The position numbers and the translations under genes were made by a program. 64,000 bases of DNA, from assembly GCA_937899715.1 (NCBI GenBank), contig CALCNX010000049.1, positions 1 to 64,000 of the forward strand, written 5' to 3'. How positions within the stretch are numbered: position 1 is the first letter of the stretch; every line of letters begins with the position of its first letter. Positions 34,842 to 43,784 of the stretch are shown here, in pieces. Source of the stretch: an uncultured bacterium (GTDB lineage Bacteria; Bacteroidota; Ignavibacteria; Kapaibacteriales; UBA4661). The notes under the pieces were generated by a model. That model was not told where the DNA came from and searched no databases. It saw nothing but the letters and a program-made list of their open reading frames with translations.

Positions 34842-36260
34842 ATGGAACGAGAAAAACTCAATACGCACCAAAAAGCACTCCGCGTCAACCTCGACCAGCG
34901 TTGGTACGGCACATTTGCAGAAATTGGTGCGGGACAGGAAGTTGTGCGCTGGTTCTTCCGAGTCGGTGCGGCGGCGGGAACAATTTCCAAGAGCATTTCC
35001 GCCTACGACATGACCGTCAGCGATGCAATTTACGGCGAATGTGAGCGCTACGTCTCGCGTCCGCGTCTGGAAAGTATGCTTGAGTACGAACACCGCTTGA
35101 ATCTTGAACGCCTGAGCGAAAGTCGTGGCGACGATACTGCTTTTTTCGCCTTTGCCGATACCGTTTCGGCGCTGAATTATCACGGCACCAATGAATGCCA
35201 CGGTTGGATGGGTGTACGCTATCAAGCACGCCCCAGCGACGAGGACAGCCAAATTATCATGCACGTCCGAATGCTTGACCGCGAGAACGCTTTGCAGCAA
35301 GAAGCACTCGGCATTGTGGGGGTAAATCTGCTCTATGGTGCGTTCTATCTGCACCAAGACCCCGAAGGACTGCTGGAATCCCTTCTTGATGGCTTGAGCA
35401 CTGACCGTGTGGAAATTGACATGATTGAATTTTCCGGTATCGAGTTTCGTAATGTGGATAACCGCCTGATGAGCCTCAAGCTCGTACAGCTTGGTCTGAG
35501 CGAAGCAGCAATGTTTGCTGCTAATGGCGAAGTCTTGCAGCCGACTGAGGTTTTGTATAAAAGCCCTGTGCTGGTGGAGCGTGGTAGCTTCCGTCCCGTC
35601 TGCTTTGTCAATATTGATATGTTGGAAGCAGCGTCAGAGAAGTTTGCTCAAGAGCCGGAAGTACAGGGCAAACAAATCATTCGCCTTATGGAACTGACCA
35701 TGCACAAACTCATGGCAGACGACGGCGATGTGGATCCGCGAGATTTCCTTGCTCGTGCAGACGTTCTTGCTGCATCCGGTATGACCGTGCTCATTTCGGA
35801 ATACTTTGAGTACGAACGCCTTGTGAACTACCTTTCGCGCTGCACAAAGGAGAAAATTGCGATTACCATGGGTGCAGGTAGCCTCATGGAAATTTTCGAC
35901 ACCAAATACTATGAATCGCTTGAAGGCGGTATTTTGGAATCCTTCGGCAGGCTGTTCAAGACAGATGTTAAGCTCTATATTTATCCCTTGCGCGATATCC
36001 AAACGCAGGAAATGATAATAGTCGAAAATCTACCCGTCGCGGAGGAATTACGCTTTCTCTACGACTACTTGGTACACAATAATTACCTTGTGCAGCTTGA
36101 CAATTACAACGAACAGTATCTGCATATTTTCTCACGCGACATCTTGAAGAAAATCAAAAACCAAGATTCTTCGTGGGAAGAAATGGTACCGCCTGAAGTG
36201 GCAAAGGTCATCAAACAGCGTGGCTTCTTTGGCTACAAGCGCAATGTCATGCGGGTTTGA
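34842..36260 (+). CDS. Conserved 472-residue protein, function unknown
   Basis: The 472-residue soluble protein has no signal peptide or membrane helix. It starts MEREKLNTHQKALRVNLDQR and WYGTFAEIGAGQEVVRWFFR, a block I recall as strongly conserved in a family spread over cyanobacteria, Bacteroidota and others. The family is sometimes labelled TonB-dependent receptor or nicotinate-nucleotide adenylyltransferase; the sequence supports neither, with no barrel, TonB box or nucleotidyl-transferase HxGH motif. Other conserved-looking blocks are GTNECHGWMGVRYQ and NLLYGAFYLHQDPE. The frame is open further upstream, overlapping the thiolase, but ATG 34842 is the natural start. Confidence 0.85.
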   Translation: MEREKLNTHQKALRVNLDQRWYGTFAEIGAGQEVVRWFFRVGAAAGTISKSISAYDMTVSDAIYGECERYVSRPRLESMLEYEHRLNLERLSESRGDDTAFFAFADTVSALNYHGTNECHGWMGVRYQARPSDEDSQIIMHVRMLDRENALQQEALGIVGVNLLYGAFYLHQDPEGLLESLLDGLSTDRVEIDMIEFSGIEFRNVDNRLMSLKLVQLGLSEAAMFAANGEVLQPTEVLYKSPVLVERGSFRPVCFVNIDMLEAASEKFAQEPEVQGKQIIRLMELTMHKLMADDGDVDPRDFLARADVLAASGMTVLISEYFEYERLVNYLSRCTKEKIAITMGAGSLMEIFDTKYYESLEGGILESFGRLFKTDVKLYIYPLRDIQTQEMIIVENLPVAEELRFLYDYLVHNNYLVQLDNYNEQYLHIFSRDILKKIKNQDSSWEEMVPPEVAKVIKQRGFFGYKRNVMRV

Positions 36261-36303
36261 GACAAGTTCTCCGTACAAATTCTCCCACTCTATTTTTTCA
36301 ATC

Positions 36304-37245
36304 ATGGCACGAGTTCTTATCACTGGTGGCGCAGGTTTTCTTGGTTCGCACCTTTGCGAGCGCTTTTTGCATGAAGGTTATGACGTAATCTGCATGGACA
36401 ATTTTATTACCGGTTCGCCGGATAATATCGCTCACCTTATCGGCAACCCACATTTCCAATTTGTCAAGCACGACGTAACAGAATACATCTACGTTGCCGG
36501 AGAGGTTGACCACATCTTGCATTTTGCCTCACCGGCTTCACCGATTGATTATTTGAAAGTCCCCATTCAAACGCTGAAGGTGGGTTCGCTCGGAACGCAC
36601 AAAGCACTCGGATTGGCAAAAGCGAAAAAAGCACGGTTTCTTATCGCCTCCACAAGCGAGGTCTATGGCGACCCACTCGTACATCCACAGGAAGAATCGT
36701 ATTGGGGCAATGTGAATCCAATCGGTGCACGTGGGGTTTACGACGAAGCCAAGCGCTTTTCGGAAGCAATGACGATGGCGTATCACCGCTTTCACGGCGT
36801 GGACACACGGATTTTACGCATTTTCAACACGTACGGTCCCCGTATGCGCGTGAACGACGGGCGAGCAATTCCTGCGTTTCTCTCGCAAGCGCTGCGTGGC
36901 GAACCGCTCACTGTTTTTGGCGACGGCTCTCAAACGCGCTCTGTCTGCTATGTAGATGACCTTGTAGAAGGTATTTATCGCCTTCTGCTTTCCGACGAGA
37001 CCGACCCCGTCAATATCGGCAACCCTGATGAAATCACCATGCTGGACTTAGCAAAAGAGATTTTGGAAATTACCGGTTCAAAAAGCGAAATCGTCTTTAA
37101 GCCACTTCCTGAAGACGACCCGAAAATCCGCCAACCCAATATCGAAAGAGCAAAACATATTCTCGGCTGGGAACCTCGCGTCAATAGGCGCGAAGGACTC
37201 TTGAAAACATTGGAATATTTTCGTGTGGCAATAGCACGGCAATAG
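36304..37245 (+). CDS. UDP-glucuronate decarboxylase (UDP-xylose synthase type)
   Basis: The 313-residue short-chain dehydrogenase/reductase of the extended type has the NAD motif GGAGFLGSHLCERFL at the N-terminus. The catalytic Tyr-x-x-x-Lys is YDEAK in GARGVYDEAKRFSEAM, and the family words HFASPASPIDYLK and STSEVYGDP are kept. It best fits UDP-glucuronate decarboxylase, which makes UDP-xylose for surface sugars, rather than an epimerase. The ORF is open back to 36220 overlapping the previous gene; ATG 36304 gives MARVLITGGAGFLGS. It lies about 2.5 kb from the glycan locus but on the other strand. Confidence 0.9.
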   Translation: MARVLITGGAGFLGSHLCERFLHEGYDVICMDNFITGSPDNIAHLIGNPHFQFVKHDVTEYIYVAGEVDHILHFASPASPIDYLKVPIQTLKVGSLGTHKALGLAKAKKARFLIASTSEVYGDPLVHPQEESYWGNVNPIGARGVYDEAKRFSEAMTMAYHRFHGVDTRILRIFNTYGPRMRVNDGRAIPAFLSQALRGEPLTVFGDGSQTRSVCYVDDLVEGIYRLLLSDETDPVNIGNPDEITMLDLAKEILEITGSKSEIVFKPLPEDDPKIRQPNIERAKHILGWEPRVNRREGLLKTLEYFRVAIARQ

Positions 37246-37264
37246 CACTCTATCCATAACCACT

Positions 37265-39673
37265 ATGCGTACAAACCTCCTCTTGTTTGCAACCATACTC
37301 TTTGTAGTATGGAGCGCTTTTGCGGATGCTTTTGCTCAAACGACTCCGCCCAAGCGCACAGACGAGGAGCGTTTTTTGCAAGCGCGGGTCTGGCTCTCCG
37401 ATAGCTTCAGTCTCCAAGATGCGGAAGAAACGGGAGTGGAAGTGGAACACAGCGTCATCAAAGGCAAGCGTTTTGTGGAAGGTGTGATTAGCTATTACAC
37501 GCTCTCGGTGCTGCAAGGGCGCGGTGTGAAGGTAGAGATTCTGGAAGCCGACGCAGAGACGCAAGCAGCAAGGCGCTTGGGCAGTTTCGCACAGAAATTG
37601 GCAAAACAGCACTCTATGCTGACGAGCGAAACCCCGCGCAATTTCACGCTTGGCTCCATGGGGGGCTTTTTCACACTGGACGAAGTGTATGCTGAATTTG
37701 CCCGAATGCGCACGATGTTTCCGCAAGTAATGAGTGCTCTTGAAGTGATTGGTACATCGGTTGAGGGTCGCCCGTTGCTGGCATACCGCGTTGGAACGGA
37801 GCAGTCTCTTTCTTCTAAAGCTCCTGAAATTCTTTACACAGGACTGCATCACGCCCGCGAACCCGGCAGTGTTTCTACGCTCATTTATTACCTGTGGTGG
37901 CTTCTTGAAAAATTTCAGGCGAACGACCCCGAAGCAGTGTATCTGCTCAATAACCGCCAGATGTACTTTGTGCCAATGGTGAATCCAGACGGCTATCAGT
38001 TCAATCAGACAAGTTTTCCGGGCGGTGGCGGGATGTGGCGCAAAAACCGCCAGCGCAATAGCGATGGCTCCTTCGGCGTAGATTTGAATCGTAATTATGG
38101 GACGCAGACCTTCTGGAATGCCCCGAATAGCGGCTCTTCGACCAGCACCCGCAGCGACACTTATCGGGGTACAGAGCCTTTCTCTGAGCCGGAGACGCAG
38201 GCGGTTCGGGATTTTTGCCTCCGACACAATTTTCGTACTGCCATCAATTATCACTCTTACAGCAATCTGCTCATTTATCCGTACTCCTACGTCAACACCG
38301 AAACCCCTGATTCTACCTACTTCCGCGCACTGACGGCTGAAATTACCAAAAACAATCTTTACTCCGCCGGACGCGATTTGCAGACCGTTGGCTATGCCGT
38401 GCGGGGCGCGTCCGACGACTGGATGTATGCAGGAGTGAGCGGGCGCAAAATCATGGCGTACACCCCGGAAATCGGTACTACCGATGACGGTTTTTATCCT
38501 ACGCCAGACCGCATAACGGCTCACGGCGCAGAAAATCTTTCTACGAACCGCATGACGGCTTGGAGCGCAGCAGTAAATCTCCGTCCGGTGCAGTCCTACG
38601 TGACGGAAAATCCACAAACGGGGCTTACACGTATTATCGTAGAAATACAAAATATTGGAATTCAAGATGCGGCTAGTTCTTCGGCAATTTTGTTACGTCC
38701 GCTTGCTAGGGGCGTAGGGATTCTCCGTGCTGAGAGACCAATTCGTGCTTTGCGCTCCACGGAACTTGTACTTGAGGCGTTTGATTGCACATTTGATTCT
38801 ACCGTGAAAAACGGTAGCACTATTCCTATGGAAATCCTCATCACGCAAGAAAATACGCCACGCCGAGATACAATGCAAGCACAAGTGCTTCAAGCAAATC
38901 GCCAAGCGCTTTTTGCGACGGAAACGGATGCGTCGCAATGGAAATTGGGGCGCTGGAGTGTTGTGCGTGATGCCCTGACAGGACGCACTGCGTTTACGGA
39001 CAGCCCGACGGGAAATTATCCTGCAAACGCACGGAACTATGTCCAGCTCGCACAACCTGTGAGTTTGCGGAATGTTCGAGCAGCAACACTGGAGTTTCAA
39101 ACCCGGTGGTCTATTGAATCAAACGCCGATATAGGCGTAGCACAGGTTTCGACGGATAACGGTGCGACATGGCAAACGTTGCGTACTTCACTGATGAAAC
39201 CTTCTTCCTTCGGAAGCGGCGCAAATTTTGGCTTCGACGGCAATTTCCCGCAATGGATTCGCCAAGAGTGTTCGCTACAATCAGTGTTGGGACAAGACAT
39301 ACTCGTGCGCTTCGGGCTTTTGAGTGACAGCGACGCACAATTTGACGGCTTCTTTTTGTCGGATATTGCAATGCGAATATACCGTGACTCGCTTGCGACG
39401 ACAAGCACGACTCTTCTGGCACAACCACGTCTTTCGCCGAACACCATCTCTGCGGGCGACGACCTCAGAATCGAATTCCCACTTTCCAATGAGACCAAAG
39501 CAGATATTCGGTTTTACAATGTGCTTGGGCAAACGCTTTTCGCCGCCGATGCCGTACAGATTGCCTCTGACGGAATCGCAGCACTTCGATTGCCGACACT
39601 TGCCAGAGGTTTATATTTTGTAGAAATTCATACAACAAGCCGCACGACAAAAACACAGCTTATGGTGTTGTAA
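37265..39673 (+). CDS. Secreted M14 zinc carboxypeptidase with T9SS sorting domain
   Basis: The 802-residue exported protein has a signal sequence (FATILFVVWSAFADAF, then AQ), a propeptide, and an M14 carboxypeptidase domain (about residues 140-440). The zinc motif is HHAREPG, with the third ligand His in INYHSYSNLLIYPY and the Glu in YTPEIGTT; NRNYG is the substrate-binding Arg/Asn pair. A beta-rich middle part follows, and the last ~70 residues (LRIEFPLSNETKADIRFYNV, LARGLYFVEI, TKTQLMVL) look like a T9SS C-terminal sorting domain. The protein is thus probably displayed on or released from the cell surface. An opposite-strand ORF over it is a shadow. Confidence 0.93.
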   Translation: MRTNLLLFATILFVVWSAFADAFAQTTPPKRTDEERFLQARVWLSDSFSLQDAEETGVEVEHSVIKGKRFVEGVISYYTLSVLQGRGVKVEILEADAETQAARRLGSFAQKLAKQHSMLTSETPRNFTLGSMGGFFTLDEVYAEFARMRTMFPQVMSALEVIGTSVEGRPLLAYRVGTEQSLSSKAPEILYTGLHHAREPGSVSTLIYYLWWLLEKFQANDPEAVYLLNNRQMYFVPMVNPDGYQFNQTSFPGGGGMWRKNRQRNSDGSFGVDLNRNYGTQTFWNAPNSGSSTSTRSDTYRGTEPFSEPETQAVRDFCLRHNFRTAINYHSYSNLLIYPYSYVNTETPDSTYFRALTAEITKNNLYSAGRDLQTVGYAVRGASDDWMYAGVSGRKIMAYTPEIGTTDDGFYPTPDRITAHGAENLSTNRMTAWSAAVNLRPVQSYVTENPQTGLTRIIVEIQNIGIQDAASSSAILLRPLARGVGILRAERPIRALRSTELVLEAFDCTFDSTVKNGSTIPMEILITQENTPRRDTMQAQVLQANRQALFATETDASQWKLGRWSVVRDALTGRTAFTDSPTGNYPANARNYVQLAQPVSLRNVRAATLEFQTRWSIESNADIGVAQVSTDNGATWQTLRTSLMKPSSFGSGANFGFDGNFPQWIRQECSLQSVLGQDILVRFGLLSDSDAQFDGFFLSDIAMRIYRDSLATTSTTLLAQPRLSPNTISAGDDLRIEFPLSNETKADIRFYNVLGQTLFAADAVQIASDGIAALRLPTLARGLYFVEIHTTSRTTKTQLMVL

Positions 39674-39731
39674 GATGTCATGATTGACGAATAATCCATG
39701 GGCGTATATTTTTGCCATATTGCAATAGTAG

Positions 39732-40376
39732 CTAGTTAGCCTCCTTGACGATTGATAAAATATAGCGACAACCATGCAACTCAAAAAATGCTGGATAGCG
39801 CTCATTATCGACAGTACGGAGGAGATTAAATTGTTCAGCAATCGTTTTGTAAGGATCTATACGACTATCATCTTTATTACGGCGCTTATAAAACGTTGAT
39901 TCTCCTTCCTGTGATTTAGCATCAGTAAGAATTGCTGGATAACGACAAACAAATTCATAGCACATTTTGATAATATGTTCTGCCATGATGCTGCGTAACT
40001 CATCAATAAGTTCGCTACCATTGTAGTGTAGAATATCTGTAAGATAAACAGCTCCACTATCAACAGCAGCTTCAGCTTCAAAGAGTGTAAGGGGAATTTC
40101 ATTATATCCTTCTACAATCTGCCACGTAAGAGGTGACCATCCCTTGCCTCGGGGGAGTGCACTTGCATGAACAACAATATTATTTTTATGTAGATTTAAT
40201 TTGCTTGCAGGTACAAGCTGACCCAAACTTAAAAAAAAGGCGATATCACCTGCCTCAAGTGCATTCACTTGATTAATAAGACGGACACTATGTCCATCAC
40301 GTTCCAAATTTTGTACTAATTGCTGAGTATAACTATTCATCCACGCATCAGCATCAGAGAGAATTGTAATATTCAT
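39732..40376 (-). CDS. Formyltransferase-domain protein, probable amino-sugar N-formyltransferase
   Basis: The 214-residue protein has the methionyl-tRNA-formyltransferase-like Rossmann fold. The catalytic His is in VVHASALPRGKGWSPLTWQI and the catalytic Asp in AAVDSGAVYL; the usual Asn two places before the His is Val, though Asn residues lie four and five places before it. Proteins of this build sit in nonulosonic-acid clusters and are thought to formylate an amino group of the sugar with 10-formyl-tetrahydrofolate. The gene overlaps the end of pseG by 23 bases, so the two are translationally coupled, strong support for a pathway role. The ORF is open to 40415, but ATG 40376 is the natural start. 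Confidence 0.75.
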   Translation of the reverse strand: MNITILSDADAWMNSYTQQLVQNLERDGHSVRLINQVNALEAGDIAFFLSLGQLVPASKLNLHKNNIVVHASALPRGKGWSPLTWQIVEGYNEIPLTLFEAEAAVDSGAVYLTDILHYNGSELIDELRSIMAEHIIKMCYEFVCRYPAILTDAKSQEGESTFYKRRNKDDSRIDPYKTIAEQFNLLRTVDNERYPAFFELHGCRYILSIVKEAN

Positions 40377-41511
40377 AGCTTCCTGTTTTTTGAGATGATC
40401 TGAACTCAACACCAAAGACCGTATCAGCTACACGATGGGCACCAATGCCATCTATGACCATTGTTACTATTTGAGAGAGTTTATGGATCAACTGTGGGTT
40501 ACTTATTACTTGGGCTATTATCTGAGCTATCATTAGAGGAGTTAACTTATTCGACCATCCTGCATTCCATTGCAAGCCATGTCTGGCTGCGGTTTCTGTC
40601 ATTTCTACTTGGTTCTCAGCGATTATGACTGTAATTGCCGGCAGTCCTAAACAGCAACGTTCCCATGTAGTAGAACCACCTGCACCAAGCGCTAAGTCTG
40701 CCTTACACATAAAATCTGCCATATTGGGAACTTGACAGTGGAAGTGCAAATTGGGTGCTTGTGCGCACAACTGCTCAATTTCTTCGCGATGCGGATTGGC
40801 GATACCGACAATAATATCGGATTCAATGTCCTCACGTCCCAGCATTTGCAGAGCGCGGACGGCTTTTGCTGTTTCATTCGAGGGGTCGGAGCCGCCAAAA
40901 AAGACCATGATGCGCTTCACCGTTCCGTTGCGCACGAGACTTTGACCAAGCCGTTCACGGGCTTCTCGAAATTCAGGACGCAAAAGCGCATATTCGGGAC
41001 CAAGCAGCAAGCGACATTGGGGCGAAACGAGTCCTGCGTATCGTTTCTCTGCATCGTCGTAGAGATTTTGATCGAGCAGAATATCGCAATCATGCGGGCG
41101 ATTGGCAATGTCGTCAATAGCCATAATGTGCTGCGTGTGAGGACGCAAGCGGCGCTGCCAGCGCTCATCAATAGCGTAGTGGTCGGTAATAAGCCAATCA
41201 ATTTTACCGTTATTGGCTATCCATGCTTGACATATATTCGTCGTGTCATCTGCATCATCTTCCCGTGAAACGCCTAACCATGTGCCATATTCGTCGTCGT
41301 TGCTACTGGGATACACTATTGCGGGTCGGGGCAAAAGAAAGCATTGGTAGCCTTTGGAAACAATATGCTTTTCTAAATGACCTTCAAAATCACGACAGAC
41401 AAACACAACCGACGCGCCTCGTTTGCGGAGTTCATCGGCAAGCGTCAAACAACGCATCACGTGACCGGAACCGATATGAACGGCAGCATCAGCGCGGACG
41501 AGAACATTCAT
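40354..41511 (-). CDS. pseG: UDP-2,4-diacetamido-2,4,6-trideoxy-beta-L-altropyranose hydrolase
   Basis: The 385-residue GT-B-like hydrolase cleaves UDP from the altropyranose intermediate of pseudaminic acid synthesis. DAAVHIGSGHVMRCLTLADE at the N-terminus is the family signature (His and Asp of the catalytic site). CDILLDQNLYDDAEKRY, FFGGSDPSNET and ALGAGGSTTWERCCLGLP are the GT-B nucleotide-binding blocks. Its start ATG (41511) shares bases TGATG with the pseC stop, so the genes are translationally coupled; its end overlaps the formyltransferase gene. The length is somewhat above the usual ~330-360. Confidence 0.93.
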   Translation of the reverse strand: MNVLVRADAAVHIGSGHVMRCLTLADELRKRGASVVFVCRDFEGHLEKHIVSKGYQCFLLPRPAIVYPSSNDDEYGTWLGVSREDDADDTTNICQAWIANNGKIDWLITDHYAIDERWQRRLRPHTQHIMAIDDIANRPHDCDILLDQNLYDDAEKRYAGLVSPQCRLLLGPEYALLRPEFREARERLGQSLVRNGTVKRIMVFFGGSDPSNETAKAVRALQMLGREDIESDIIVGIANPHREEIEQLCAQAPNLHFHCQVPNMADFMCKADLALGAGGSTTWERCCLGLPAITVIIAENQVEMTETAARHGLQWNAGWSNKLTPLMIAQIIAQVISNPQLIHKLSQIVTMVIDGIGAHRVADTVFGVEFRSSQKTGSYEYYNSL

Positions 41512-42704
41512 CAAGCGAGGGTCGGTTTGTCAAAGAAACGGAGAACTTGTTCAATTACATACTCCTGCTCCTCGTTCGTGAGTGCGGGATACATCGGCAA
41601 ACTGAGGCATCGGTCGTAATATGCTTCCGCAAGGGGCATATCGCCACGCTTCCAGCCAAATTGTCGGTAATATGGCTGCAAGTGAACGGGGATATAATGC
41701 ACCTGAGCATAAACCTTCCGCTCTCGGAGAAAATCATAAAGTTCACGCCGTTGGGCGACTTCTATGACAAAAAGATGATATGCGTGGTGGAAGCCTGTTG
41801 GCACAGGTCGCACCGTTACAGACGTTCCCGCGAATGCTTCTTCGTAACGACGAGCAATCGCACGTCGCCGCTCCAAACCTTTCTCAGCCCGTTTTAATTG
41901 CTCAATTCCCAGCGCGGCTTGCATATCGGTCAAACGATAATTATAGCCCAATTCGTGCATTTCGTAGTACCAGCCACCGTGATTTTCCTCCAAGATAGCA
42001 GGATCGCGCGTGATACCGTGCGTTCGGAGCGTACTAACGCGGTCGTGATATTGTTGGTTATTCGTCGTCACGGCTCCGCCTTCGGCTGTGGCAATGTGCT
42101 TGACGGGGTGAAACGAGAAGATGGCAAGGTCTGCGAGCGAACCATCACCCGCGCGGCGCTCTATGCCTTGCTTGTCCGTAAATGATGCACCGGGTGCATG
42201 GCAAGCATCTTCCAGAATCCACAAGCCAAATTCATCTGCCAGTTCGTGCCATGCTGCCATATCTACGGGCAAGCCTGCAAAATCTACTGGTACAACACCT
42301 TTGTATGCGGAGCGCTCAGACTTGGGTGTATTCTCAAGCAACGTCCGCACCTTTTGAATATCTAGTAAATACGTCGTTTCATCAATATCGGAAAACACGA
42401 CCTCGCCGCCACAATACCGAATACAGTTGGCAGAGGCAGTAAAGGTAATCGGTGTTGTAATAACCTTGTCGCCCGGCTTGACCCCAAGCGCCATTGCGCA
42501 GAGATGCAGCGCTGCGGCACCATTGGCAACAACCGAAGCATACTGTGAGCCGATATACTGGGCAAAAGCTGCTTCAAATTCGGGTGGTTTCGGACCTTGC
42601 GTGAGATAGTCGGACTGCAAGACTGCGGTAACTGCCGCAATATCGGCATCGGTGATAGTCTGCCGACCGTAGGAAATGGGTTTTGTGGGAGTGAACGTAC
42701 TCAC
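41511..42704 (-). CDS. pseC: UDP-4-amino-4,6-dideoxy-N-acetyl-beta-L-altrosamine transaminase
   Basis: The 397-residue PLP-dependent sugar aminotransferase (DegT/DnrJ/EryC1 family) adds the 4-amino group to the product of PseB using glutamate. The N-terminus ISYGRQTITDADIAAV, the cofactor Lys in IFSFHPVKHIATAEGGAVTT, and GYNYRLTDMQAALGIEQLKR match PseC. The order pseB-pseC-pseG on one strand with short gaps is the classical pathway order. The next gene starts inside its stop codon. The sugar assignment rests on the whole cluster, since relatives make other 4-amino sugars. Confidence 0.93.
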   Translation of the reverse strand: MSTFTPTKPISYGRQTITDADIAAVTAVLQSDYLTQGPKPPEFEAAFAQYIGSQYASVVANGAAALHLCAMALGVKPGDKVITTPITFTASANCIRYCGGEVVFSDIDETTYLLDIQKVRTLLENTPKSERSAYKGVVPVDFAGLPVDMAAWHELADEFGLWILEDACHAPGASFTDKQGIERRAGDGSLADLAIFSFHPVKHIATAEGGAVTTNNQQYHDRVSTLRTHGITRDPAILEENHGGWYYEMHELGYNYRLTDMQAALGIEQLKRAEKGLERRRAIARRYEEAFAGTSVTVRPVPTGFHHAYHLFVIEVAQRRELYDFLRERKVYAQVHYIPVHLQPYYRQFGWKRGDMPLAEAYYDRCLSLPMYPALTNEEQEYVIEQVLRFFDKPTLA

Positions 42705-42710
42705 AGATAG

Positions 42711-43727
42711 TTATGCTTGTGGTGTAAAATTCGGGTCAATATGCTCACGAATAGCAGTGCGAATCTCTTCAACGGTCATAAAGTCAGGATTTGTGCCGGA
42801 GTTATACTTAAATCCTTGCTCTACTTTTTTGCCATTGAATTTTTCCAAATACTCGTCGTGCGACCAAAGCGGTACTGAAGGCGCAATGACGTAGTATTTG
42901 TCCAGTTCCAACGTGTTAAAAGAGTCCATTTCGGTAATCATTTCTTCATGAAGTTTTTCGCCGGGGCGAATACCGATAATTTCGTGTTTTGCGGCGGGAG
43001 CAATCGCCTCTGCCACATCCATAATCCGATAGGACGGGATTTTGGGTACAAAAATCTCACCGCCCCAAGCATTTTGAAGGGCGTACAGCACCAAGTCTAC
43101 CCCTTCGTCCAGCGAGATATTGAAACGGGTCATTTCTTCATGCGTGATAGGCAGAACACCGCTTGAGCGCTTATTCAGGAAGAATGGCATAACTGAGCCG
43201 CGCGAGCCAATCACATTGCCATAGCGAACGACCGAGAAGTTGATGTCTCGGTTGCCACGAAAATTGTTCGCTGCCACGAAGAGTTTATCAGAACAGAGTT
43301 TTGATGCGCCATAGAGGTTAATCGGTGCGGCAGCTTTATCAGTGGAAAGTGCGACCACACGCTTCACGCCGGATTTGATAGCAGCATTAATGACGTTTTC
43401 CGCGCCCATGACGTTGGTTTTGATACACTCCATCGGATTGTATTCTGCCGTTGGCACTTGCTTGAGTGCAGCAGCATGAACAACGGCATCAATCCCTTCA
43501 AAGGCGCGTACAAGACGATTCTCGTCGCGCACATCGCCAATGAAATAGCGTATTTGTCGATATTGCTCCTGCGAAAATTCCTGAGCCATTTCAAACTGTT
43601 TAAGCTCATCGCGTGAGAACACGGCTAGACGTTCTACTTCAGGAAACTGTGTAAGAATACGCTTGACAAAGGTTTTACCAAACGAGCCTGTTCCTCCGGT
43701 AACGAGGATGGATTTATATGGGAGCAT
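42711..43727 (-). CDS. pseB: UDP-N-acetylglucosamine 4,6-dehydratase (inverting)
   Basis: The 338-residue SDR enzyme catalyses the first step of pseudaminic acid synthesis, inverting C5 of UDP-GlcNAc. Its glycine-rich motif GGTGSFGKTFVKRIL lies near the N-terminus. The catalytic Tyr-x-x-x-Lys is YGASK in PINLYGASKLCSDKLF, preceded by ALSTDKAA, and RYGNVIGSRGSVMPFFL is the family's long conserved block. The length and motifs are those of PseB/FlaA1, not of the retaining, legionaminic-type dehydratases. The start is ATG 43727. It follows the DUF4910 gene by 57 bases and precedes pseC by 6. Confidence 0.95.
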   Translation of the reverse strand: MLPYKSILVTGGTGSFGKTFVKRILTQFPEVERLAVFSRDELKQFEMAQEFSQEQYRQIRYFIGDVRDENRLVRAFEGIDAVVHAAALKQVPTAEYNPMECIKTNVMGAENVINAAIKSGVKRVVALSTDKAAAPINLYGASKLCSDKLFVAANNFRGNRDINFSVVRYGNVIGSRGSVMPFFLNKRSSGVLPITHEEMTRFNISLDEGVDLVLYALQNAWGGEIFVPKIPSYRIMDVAEAIAPAAKHEIIGIRPGEKLHEEMITEMDSFNTLELDKYYVIAPSVPLWSHDEYLEKFNGKKVEQGFKYNSGTNPDFMTVEEIRTAIREHIDPNFTPQA

Positions 43728-43784
43728 GAATGAAGTATGATTAAGTGAGTGTACTTGGGTGGGTGCAGTTTTCTTGTAAATAAG

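Noticed and set aside
37250..38665. 471-codon open frame on the strand opposite the M14 carboxypeptidase
   Set aside because: It overlaps a gene with intact zinc motifs and sorting domain, gives no recognisable domain, and is rich in His, Arg and Cys, as shadow frames in GC-biased codon positions are.
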